The notes beneath the pieces are model-generated. The model was not told where the DNA came from and did not search any database. It saw only the letters and a program-made list of their open reading frames with translations. The position numbers were made by a program, and so were the translations under genes. A stretch of 64,000 nucleotides of DNA from Zerene cesonia (taxonomy: Eukaryota > Arthropoda > Insecta > Lepidoptera > Pieridae), in the NCBI RefSeq assembly GCF_012273895.1, contig NC_052126.1:3547218-3611217 (forward strand), read 5' to 3'. Each line of letters starts with the position of its first letter. Positions within the stretch are counted from its first letter, which is position 1. Of this stretch, positions 21,201 to 33,200 are shown piece after piece.

Positions 21201-24200
21201 TCACGCAAAAACTACTGAACCGATTGCAATGAAATTTGGTACGTAGACAGCTGGACAACTGGAATAACATATAGTCAACTTTTTATCCCGATATTCCTAC
21301 GGGATACGGACTTACGCGGGTGAAACCGCGGGGCGCAGATAGTGTTTCCATAGTTATACTTTCGTAAGGAAACGTTTGTGTCTTTTTATGTATTAAATGA
21401 GAGTAAAGTATAACTTTATTCCTATTTTCACATGAAAGTTAGGTACAGTACTTTTAAATACATGGTTTGCTTAATATCTAGAGTTGTGAGAGACTGGTGT
21501 CTGCAATAAGTTTCATAAGAACCTAGGGTACAACTCACGAGCACTTCATAGACCTGTTCCTGCAGTAGAAAATATATAGGCTGATGATGGATGATGACGA
21601 TGATGATGATGATGATTTATTAAAATGTAAACATTTTTATACAAATACAAATTACTCAGTCGATTTTTATGCCCTGTTAATATGTACAAAATACTTTAAT
21701 AAATTATATAAAAGCATAGATCCGCGTCTATGAAAAATGTAAGCAAGACAAACAAACATACACATAGCACCAATATGCTTATGTATATGTTTGTTTATTT
21801 TCTATTAATTGTAATAATACAGTTATTATCATTATTTACAGATACCAGATAAGAATAAACGGGAAATAGCGGACTGTGAGGCGCTGCTCGCCAAACATAT
21901 GGACAATAAGCGGAATGCTGAAGAAGAATTGGAAACGGCTATGGCCGGTGTAAGGTAAATACTATGTAGAATTACAAAATAAATAGGAAGAAAGAACATT
22001 TTTGAGAAATTTTGAAAGACTAGACAAAATTTGACCACGAAGTGAGATTCGAACCGGCGTCTTTTTGCCAAACCGTAGCTATGCCTCTCTCGGCCATCCG
22101 AGATCAAATTCTATTAATTTCTCCTACTCTTTCGGTTTCATGTGTCTACAGGACCCTCTCGCGAACATATAAATGCTATAAAACTAATATGTAAGAACAT
22201 TTTAATGACTAGTACAAATTGTAAAGGAAGCAACTAATTGGTCTATTTTCTCATGTATTTCAGGGAAAAAACAAAAGGCCTCCAAGAGCAGAAGGACAAA
22301 TTGCAGGCGAAACTCATAGATTTGAAGAAAATTGTCGACGAAGCGAACAAAAACTTCAAACTCGCGGAGTCCGAGCTGAAAATCTACTTGAGTACGGAGA
22401 CCAAGGAGAGGGAGAAATTGGACAATATGAAGGAAGCCTATGAAAAGGCTGTTAGGGATTTGGATGAGAAGAAATCGTAAGTAAATCGATTTAAAAATAA
22501 AGAAAATGCTTTAAAAACCGCATCGTTATTGCTATACCGGCTAAGCTTAGCAGGATATAACCATGAAAGTATTAGCTTGACCTCGATCTCGCATGATGGT
22601 AAGCTGAGATGTGGTCTAAGCTGGAACGCGCTTACCTAGAAGGTACCTGTATTTTTTTTTATGTCATCGTCGACAATGGAGCTGGTGGGTCGCCTGATGG
22701 TAAGCGCTGCCACCGCCCGTGAACATTTGGAGAGGCGTAAGGTCCAATGCAGATCTTACGCCTATTCAAATGGATTGCCGACTGCAAGTTGGAACGGGAT
22801 TAGGAAAGGATTGAAGAGAGGAATAAAGGAAAGGACTGCGAAGGGTAAGGAAGAGGATAAAATACAAGTTGTAACCCGCGGCATAACTAGCGTGGTACCC
22901 GGGTTAAGAGTAGCCTTTGTGCTAATCCAGTCGATAATCTATCTCTGTACCAAATTTCATATAGATACGATAAACTGTTTTCGCGTGCAAGAGTAACATA
23001 CATCCATACTATAAAAACTATCGCCTTAAAAATATTAGTAGGAATATATTAGTATCAATAAGCATCTTATAAATTAAATTTTCTCTTTTTAGTATGAGAG
23101 ACAATTTATCAAGAACAGTTCCATCTGAAGAGGCGGAATTGACTCAAGTTAAAGGCAGATTGCAAGCGTTGAAGAATGAAGAAACAGCTATTACTACGGA
23201 GGGGAGACAATTGAGGTGCTTTTATTATGTTTTTATCGCGATATTTATAGATTTATTTTACTTAGTTTATGATAGCCATATAGATGGAATCATTCTTACA
23301 CAGAACATCTAATATATAAAATTCTCGTGTCACAGTTTTCGTTACCATACCTCTCCGAAACGGCTTGACCGATTTTGATGAAATTTTTTGTGCTTATCCG
23401 GTATCTATGAGAATCGGCCAACATCTATTTTTCATACCCCTAAATGATAAGAGTAAGGTAGAACAGCGTTTGCCGGGTGCAGCTTGTATAGAAATAAATT
23501 ATTAAATACTGGCTATCCTAATCAAGATAATTTGATAAACTAATAAAATTAATGTACTGTCACCGAACCTTGATAAGGGTACAGATTTCGAATGAAATCT
23601 GTCCGTTTAATGTGAGTCACAATCTTATAAGAAAAGAAATTACATCTCGGCGATCTTAAACAATATAATGTAAAAAATTGTCACCAAGAATTTCGAATTA
23701 AGTCTGTCCATTCAAAAAAAAATATATACAATTATATTACAGAGCACAACTGGAAGAGTCGAAGCAAGCAATGAACGCGAACAGATCCCGGGGCAGAGTT
23801 TTGGACGCGTTGATGAAGGAGAAACATTCTGGGCGGATACCGGGCATTTTAGGGAGATTGGTAAGCTTTGATTGAGCAAAAGTGGGTAAAATATGTTTAT
23901 TATAGCAATAATAAAGTTACTTTATCTTATTTGTCATATATCCATATATCATATAACCATTTCATTTAAGTAATCTTTCTCAAAGTGGACGATAACGCCC
24001 CCTTGTGGAAGTCTAGACGGTAGAGGTCCAGAAAAAACAACAGGGCAATGAAGCGGTTAGAGGACAATGGCTGATTTTTTTTTTTAATTTAACTCAAATT
24101 AAAGCTTGTCTACTCCAAATAATATTTTGTTGTGTTTTTCTGGTAAAAATACAGAAGCAACGTGAAAAAAAGACAAACAGAGTATTTCCAGGTTTTTTCC

Positions 24201-27200
24201 AGAATAACAATCATCTTTACATACCACATTGTAGTGACCACTGATGATAGTGGTAGCCAAAGAACTAAAAATATATCTTTTTTATGTGAGCTACATTTAT
24301 TTTTTCACAGGGCGACCTCGGCACTATAGACAGCAAATACGATGTTGCCATATCGACGTGTTGCGGCGCGCTGGACAACATAGTCGTGGACAGCGTGGAC
24401 ACCGCGCAGGCGTGCGTCGAGTTTCTGCGCAGCAACGACATCGGGCGGGCCACGTTCATCGCGCTGGACAAGCAGCAGCATCTGGTGAAGCAATACGAGA
24501 AGAAAGTTGTATTGTGAGGATTATTTCTTATCATTATTATTTCTTTTTTTAAAGTGAAACTTCTTTAGAATCGTTGTGATTTCAAACCTGATGCAACGGA
24601 AAAAACGAGAAGTGAGTGACACAAATATAAAAATGTATAGAATGAAGCCGGCAAAGAATGAGACAGAAATATACATACTATTTTGTTCATTCTTTTGTCG
24701 GTTTACTCAAGTTTCACTTCTATCGTGTGTGAATCATACACACACCTTTTATTATCTCATAGTCGGCAATGGAGCTGGTGGGTCGCCTGATGGTAAGCGC
24801 TACCACCGCCCATAAATTTTTGGATGAAGCGTAAGGTCGATTGTAGAGCTCCTGCTTCTACAAATAGATGCCGATTGTAAATTGATTTCCTCATTCTCCA
24901 TTTCTCACCCTTCCCGGTCTATTCCTTCTTTCCAGTCATCAATCCTTTCAGCCCTTACCCCTTAAAAGCGGGCAGCGGATCCGGAAAGGCACTACCTCTA
25001 CTCTGTTCACGGGCGGTGATGATCGCTCACCATCAGGCGAACCACCAGCTCAATTGCCCGTTATGACATAAAAATGAAGGACTCTATCTGGACCACCCGT
25101 TAATAATATCCAATTGTCCGTCCGTCCGTCCGTCCTTAGCCCGGAGAACGCGCCGCGGCTGTTCGACCTGGTGCGCGTGGGCGAGGCGCGCGCGCGCGCC
25201 GCGTTCTACTACGCGCTGCGCGACACGCTGGTGGCGCGCGGGCTGGAGCAGGCGGCGCGCGTCGCGTACGGCGCCGCCAGGCACCGCGTCGTCACGCTCG
25301 CCGGTGACGTCATCGAGATCGCCGGTGCGTCCTGAGCTTAACCGACTGTGACGTGAAACGGCTTNNNNNNNNNNNNNNNNNNNNNNNNNNNNNNNNNNNN
25401 NNNNNNNNNNNNNNNNNNNNNNNNNNNNNNNNNNNNNNNNNNNNNNNNNNNNNNNNNNNNNNNNNNNNNNNNNNNNNNNNNNNNNNNNNNNNNNNNNNNN
25501 NNNNNNNNNNNNNNNNNNNNNNNNNNNNNNNNNNNNNNNNNNNNNNNNNNNNNNNNNNNNNNNNNNNNNNNNNNNNNNNNNNNNNNNNNNNNNNNNNNNN
25601 NNNNNNNNNNNNNNNNNNNNNNNNNNNNNNNNNNNNNNNNNNNNNNNNNNNNNNNNNNNNNNNNNNNNNNNNNNNNNNNNNNNNNNNNNNNNNNNNNNNN
25701 NNNNNNNNNNNNNNNNNNNNNNNNNNNNNNNNNNNNNNNNNNNNNNNNNNNNNNNNNNNNNNNNNNNNNNNNNNNNNNNNNNNNNNNNNNNNNNNNNNNN
25801 NNNNNNNNNNNNNNNNNNNNNNNNNNNNNNNNNNNNNNNNNNNNNNNNNNNNNNNNNNNNNNNNNNNNNNNNNNNNNNNNNNNNNNNNNNNNNNNNNNNN
25901 NNNNNNNNNNNNNNNNNNNNNNNNNNNNNNNNNNNNNNNNNNNNNNNNNNNNNNNNNNNNNNNNNNNNNNNNNNNNNNNNNNNNNNNNNNNNNNNNNNNN
26001 NNNNNNNNNNNNNNNNNNNNNNNNNNNNNNNNNNNNNNNNNNNNNNNNNNNNNNNNNNNNNNNNNNNNNNNNNNNNNNNNNNNNNNNNNNNNNNNNNNNN
26101 NNNNNNNNNNNNNNNNNNNNNNNNNNNNNNNNNNNNNNNNNNNNNNNNNNNNNNNNNNNNNNNNNNNNNNNNNNNNNNNNNNNNNNNNNNNNNNNNNNNN
26201 NNNNNNNNNNNNNNNNNNNNNNNNNNNNNNNNNNNNNNNNNNNNNNNNNNNNNNNNNNNNNNNNNNNNNNNNNNNNNNNNNNNNNNNNNNNNNNNNNNNN
26301 NNNNNNNNNNNNNNNNNNNNNNNNNNNNNNNNNNNNNNNNNNNNNNNNNNNNNNNNNNNNNNNNGATTGATTGAAAATAAGTATGCGAAATGATAGAATG
26401 AATAAATAGATAATGCTGGTCTATGATTGTTTTCTATTTTAACCAGTTGCGATGTAAAAAGGGGTTATGGATTTCGAGTGCATGTGTGTGTATGTGTGTG
26501 TGTGTATATGACGGGCGGAGTAGTATGTGAGATATTTATCATCATCAAATCCCACAAGGGGACACAGGAGTCGAGATTCTTATGTATTAAAAAAATCATA
26601 AAACCAGTCAAATAATACACAAAATAAATATTCCCAGGTACAATGTCGGGAGGTGGCAAGACAGTATCCCGGGGCAGAATGGCCAGCTCAGTGCAACAGG
26701 ACACGGGCGAACAGGACCCCAGGGTCATACAGGCTACGGAGGATAAACTGAACGCCATCGATGAGAGGTGTGGGTCTTGGATCGATAATTATTGAAATCT
26801 TTATTAAAACCATAGTTATATACGAGTTGTTGAATGACTTTGATTTCGTGGTCAAAGGTAAAAAATGTAATGAAAATGACATTAAAACACACACGCGCGC
26901 AGCCCTTAAATAATGTCCCGAATTGTTAACGACGTGGCGTTTGTAGCTCGGGCTCGTTCTTCCGCCATGATTAACGTGTCTAAACTGACAACCATATTGA
27001 GAACCATATTGACCACACGGTGCGTTAAACATTTTGAGAAGATTAAGAACCAACCCGACCAATATGAAACATTATTTCAATGATTACAGTGTTGTATCGA
27101 TGGAACGCGGTCTTTGTTAAATTTAATTTTTAGTTTTAAAGCATCTACATGTCTTATAAATAAAAAAAAAAATTAAAGAATAGAAAGATATTAGCATCCT

Positions 27201-30200
27201 AAAAAAACCTTATCTCTGGCAAAATATCGAAAAGGTATTTTTTTGTGAATTATTCTGAAAATCTATTATATATTATCTTAACATTATAAATAACTATATC
27301 GTATCTTAATGTTATAAATAACTAGTTGCGGCCCGCGGTTTCACACGCTTAAGACCGTATCCCGTAGGAATATCGGGATAAAAAGTTGACTATATTTTAT
27401 TCCAATTGTCCAGCTATCCACATACCAAATTTTATTGCAAACGGTTCAGTAGTTTTTGCGTGAAAGAGCAACAAACACACACACACATATCGTTGCAAAC
27501 TTTCGCATTTATAATATTAGTAGGAGTAGGATAGTAGGAAGTAGGATTAGTAGGATAGTTGGATTATGAAACATATTACAATCCGTTATAATTCGACTTA
27601 CTATAATTTCGCAGATTGACCGGAATACGCACAGAACAAGAGAGCTTAGAGGAGAAGTTGGTTGCGTTACAGAGGAGCAGCCAAGACGGGAAACGCGCCC
27701 TGCACAAACTGGAGATCGAGCTGAGCTGTCTCACGGAGCAAGTGCCCAATTTACAAGTGGGTTTCGTGAATCACTTTGAGTCATGGACTAGCTAGAGCAT
27801 ATACTTTTTAGTAAATAATCTATAACTAATATGTGTCCATAAAAAAAAATGTGTTTATTATACTATTAATATTTAATATATATTATATATATAGTGACTG
27901 GGGAATGAAAATGAATTTGAATTTTCGGTTTGTTGTATTAAAAATTTGATAGAATTACGAAAAAAATTGTCCATAATTTTTATACTGTTACTAAATAGCT
28001 TAACAACGTTTAAATACTCATAGAGGAGTATTTTTATTATCTAATATATAAAATTCTCGTGTCACAGTTTTCGTTGCCAAACTCCTCCGAAACGGCTGGA
28101 CCGATTCTTATGAAATGTTGTGTGCGTATTGGGTATGTGTGAGAATCGGCCAACATCTATTTTTCATACCCCTAAAGGATAAGAGTAAGGCAGAACAGCG
28201 TTTGCCGGGTGCAGCTAGTTATTGTATATTTTTGTGTTTCTAATGTTTTCTCACAAAAAACTGCTGGACCAATTTATTTCACCGCCGTTACTGCTGCTGT
28301 GAAAGCTGCATCTTCAGCACGGGACATAGACTATATTCGTAGCAAAAGCGAAACCGGGGCAGACAGCTAGTCAAATACATATTTAATAGGAACAATGTTA
28401 ATAGTATAATGCAAAATAAAATAATTTCAGAGTCAAATAGAACATCAGGAGCGGAAGGTGGCCACGTGCAGAGTGGACGAGACTAAGAAAGCTGCATTGG
28501 AAGGGAAAATTCAAAATGCCGAAGAGAAATTGAACAAAGCCAATCATGACGCCGGAGAGGTTGTTGCTACTAATAGTATAAATGCGAAAGTTTGTAAGGA
28601 TGTGTGTGTTTATTGCTCTTTCACGCAAAAACTGCTCAACCGATTGCAATGAAATTTGGTACGCAGACAGCTGGACCGATTCAAATGAAATTTTGTGTGC
28701 ATATCGGGTAGGTCTGAGAATTAGCCAGCATCTATTTTTTATATCCTTAAATGATAAGAGTTAGGTAGATCATAGTTTGCCGGGTTCTTCTATTAATTTA
28801 TATTTATGTGTATTTTTTATTCGTAAGAGTTACACCACATACGTTACAAAAAATAACAATTAAATGTATAAACAACAGTGATGAATGATAAATGTAAGAT
28901 TAAATTCTAGCCGTAATATTATAATGGTACCTATGATTAAATTATGTATATTTAAATTATTTTATAATTGCATTCATATATCACACAATTTCCATTATAA
29001 ACCTATTTTTATCTATAAAATCTATGCAATTTTATTAAAAAAAAAACTTTTAAAATTATATATCAGGTATATTAATAATGTTCATTTAAATATTGTAATT
29101 AATTTTGTTCAATTACTATACAGATAGAGAAGGAAGTACACGGTGTGGACGCGCAAATAGCGGCCGTGGCGGGGAACAGAGTGAAGGAGCTGCAGAAGAT
29201 CGTCGAAGACCTGGCGAAGAAGATAGATAAAGTGAATGCAGAAATAACCAAACTGAGGGTCGGAATCAATACTAGTATACGGTGAGTGTGTTTTACTAAC
29301 TTTCCCGCCTGTGGATTTGCGCGCGTTGTCTATGAAAAATATGGACGGTGGCTTATATTATGTTTAGTTCAAGAAAGGTTTGCCAATTAGATACATGATT
29401 TCTTGTTAAAACTATTAATACGTATCGTATATTATAAACTATTAATCTACGTACCAAATTTCATTGCAATCGGTTGAGTAGTTTTTGCGTGAAAGAGCAA
29501 CAAACACACACACAACCTTACAAACTTTCGCATTTATAATATTAGTAGGATAGTAGGATAGGATAGTAGGATGCATCAAATTAATATTTATATTCATGTA
29601 TCTTAATTATTACAGCTTTACCAATACTTTAAATAAAAATTTGACATAAAACTACAAATACAGAAATTTTAAATAAAATTAGTCGAAGGAATTCATATTT
29701 TGCTATTTGAACAAATTTCATCCGATTCGGGCAAGTAGTTCTTGCGATTTGTTTTTTCATATCGTATGTATACATACACTATATATGCGTATAGGCTATA
29801 CGCATATATGAACAGGGAGTCTTCTTACTATCTTCACACAAATATCATGTCATCGCTCCGTTGCGACGTGATTAAGAGACAAATAAACAAACACATTTCG
29901 TATTCCTAATAATTGTAAGGATTGTCCCAAACCACCCGATGTCTGTGAATTAATTAAATGTTAACTTATGTGTGATTTCAGAAACACAAAGAAGTCGAAA
30001 GATAAAATAACCCAAATGGAGGCGGACTTGAAGGAAACCGAGAAGAACTTAGAAACTTACGGCAATCAAAAGCGACAGTTGACTCTCGACATTGGTAATT
30101 TGCAGAAGGAATTTGAGGAGGTATTGATATAGGAATATATTTATTTATACCTACGTGTATATATTGCTTTTATTCATTCTCTAATGAAAGTTATTGAAAA

Positions 30201-33200
30201 GAAAATGATGGTAAATTAGCAATATGTTGATATACTAATATATTAAAAACTATTTACAAATAATAATTTGTATTTTTTTTTTTGTCTTTTATGTGTCGGT
30301 TAATAATTTGTTAGTTTAAAATAGTTTTCGCATTTACGTTATTAATTAACGTATTTGATGCTTTTGACCTTGCAAACAATAAAGAAATTTAATAATATTC
30401 TATGTTTTAAAAAAGAATTTAATTAAATTCACAGCTAGGTGAACAAATAACGGAAGGCACGAGTGAATTCGCGGGTCTGCGTAAAGAAATCGCGAAATTG
30501 CAAGAAAACGAAAATAAGATAAAATCGGAGAGGCTGGAAGCGAATAATTCTGTCAGTAAAATGGAGAAGACGATACAGGACTGCAGCAGCAAAATTCCGC
30601 AGTGGGAGCGAGAGGTATGTTCGTGGACTATCAGAAATTATTATTTGATTATAACGGATTTATTCTATTTCTATGACAATTAAGCTGAAACGACCTTCTT
30701 CAAGCATAAATAGAAGCAAAAAATACCTTTTTGAGCAGTCGTGATGCTATCCACATTTGACAGATAGAATTATATCATTCACGCGCGCCTTGAACCCTCG
30801 ATTTATCCCGAGGATCCTAACTCCTAACTGGAGGATATTTTCGTAATTAATTAGTGTTTTAGTAGTTTATCTTTAACATAGAAATATGCATATCGATATA
30901 TTCGGCGTTACCTTTGATTTTAATCTCCCTACATCATCATCAGCCCATATGTATGTTCCCACTGCTGGGACACAGGCCTCCTATGAAGTTCAGGCCTTAA
31001 TTCACCACACTGGTCAAGTGCGGGTTGGTAGATGTCACATGTCGTCGAACTTTTGATTCTTGGGCACTTGGTTTTATCACGATGTTTTTCCTCACCGTAT
31101 TAAGTAGTAATAATGTTATCCATATGTGCAGATAAATTGAAAAATCAATTTATTTCCTGCACGTTCGCCCGGTCTCGAACCCCGACTTATCGATTTTGAA
31201 ATCCGAGATTCTCACCACTGAGTCAGCAAAAAAGCAGTATTTTTTTTATGTCTTATCCCTACGGAATCTCTGTAGGGAAAGTAGGGAAGTTTCATTTTAG
31301 TTGTGTCATTTTTGTTTACAATTTTTTTTACAATGGTAATAATGTTTCCGTCCGCAGCTGCAATCGCTCCGGCTGGAGGACGCCGGCGTGGAGGCGGCAG
31401 GCGGGGCGGGCGCTGCGGGCGCGGCGCCGCTGGAGGCGCTGGGCGGCGCGGCGCTGGACGCGTGCTGCGTGGAGGAGCTGCGCGCGCGCCTCGCCGCGCA
31501 GCGCGCGCGTCTCGCCGACAGGACGCCCAACCTGCAGGCCATACAGGTTATTATTGTTTTTGTCACTGGTAAATGTACAAAATTTAATTTAAATATCTCC
31601 ATTTAAAGGAATCAATTAAATACACACATACAAGTGAAGCTAATAAAATCGTGTTAATGTAACAAATAAACAAATTTAAAAGATTTATTTATAGTCATAC
31701 TAATATTATAAATGCTAAAGTTTGTAAGGATGTGTGTGTGTTTGTTGCTCTTTCACGCAAAAACTACTGAACCGATTGTCATGAAATTTGGTACGTAGAC
31801 AGCTGGAAAACTGGAATAACATATATGCAACTTTTTATCCCGATATTCCTACGGGATACGGACTTACGCGAGTGAAACCGCGGGGCGCAGCTAGTTATAA
31901 ATAAAGTGACATTCTATAATTCCTTTACAGGATTACAAAGCAAAAGAGGAGCTGTACTTGCGTCGGGCGGCGGAGTTGGACGAAATAACAACAAAACGGA
32001 ATGAAATGCGGAATCTGTATGATCAATTGCGTAAGAAGAGAACTACTGACTTCTTGAGCGGTGAGTTTCATAAATGTATTGTTATGTAAGTAAATGTAAA
32101 CTTTTTAGATTTATGGATATATATCTTTATATATAAAAATCCAGTGTCATGATGAATGTCCCAATGAACTCTTCACCAACTGAACCGATTTTGATGAAAT
32201 TTGGCATTTTATGTGTAAATTGGTCCAACTTAAGATATAGGATAGTTTTTGTTTCGATTAATTATCCCAATGATTTATAATCTCAATATTTTTAATTATT
32301 ACTCAGCCACAGCAACGCGTGGCCGGGTATTCTAGAATGTTAATGAAAATTGAGAAAATAATTTTTTTGTAGTTTTTTTTTTTTTTCAAAAAGTTTTTGA
32401 TCCAATTGATTAATTATTATTTTTTACACTTATGCAATAAACAGAATTTTAATTGGTCCACCGCTTCCTGATATTAGCCCGTTCAAACAAACTTAGCAGC
32501 TTTATATTATTAGTATAAATAGTATAAATCATAATGTTTACAGGTTTCAACACGATAACGGCGAAATTAAAGGAAATGTATCAAATGATAACTCTGGGAG
32601 GCGATGCCGAGTTGGAATTAGTCGACTCTCTGGATCCATTCACTGAAGGGATTATTTTCAGGTGAAAAACAGTCCTTTTTTTGCCTCTTCTTTCTTCATC
32701 TCCTTCGTATTTTAAAAACGATCATTTTATTCTTAATTTACCATTTTATAAAAAGGTACTTGTGGGATAGTGTTAACTTATTTTATTATTATGACCACAA
32801 TAATTAGAATTGTCAGAACTAGTTCAAATTTAAATGAGTTCAAATAGCTTTAAAATAAAAAAAGAATCATTTAAATCGGTTCAACCGGTAGAAGTTCTGT
32901 GGTAACAAGCGCAGAAAAATAAAGTCAATTTGTGAAACTCTTCCTTTTCAGACAAATACTGTTCTTAAAGTACTTAAGATAAATACAAAACTATGGATAA
33001 ACATCCTGTCTCACAATCGTTTTTAATTTATTTATCACTACATAGTATAAAACAAAATCGCTTTCCGACGTCTGTGTATCTTGTATGCTTAGATCTTTAA
33101 AATTACCCAACAGTTTCATTGAGTGGTTCAAAAGGAAGGTCATTATATCTATAATAACATAGAAAATGGGGTGGGGAGTACTCCGAATTTTAGGCGTACG

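Noticed and set aside
22015..22110. tRNA gene on the minus strand
   Set aside because: A and B box-like motifs are present but the acceptor and anticodon stems do not pair; a tRNA-derived SINE fits better. The same applies to 52575-52660 and 57830-57870.
24244..24552. Open frames over the SMC4 hinge exon, both strands
   Set aside because: Alternative frames of the exon 24311-24513; only the SMC4 frame matches the family.
31248..31606. Open frames rich in Arg, Gly and Ala on both strands
   Set aside because: They are shadow frames of the GC-rich SMC4 exon 31358-31546, whose phase agrees with both neighbouring exons.
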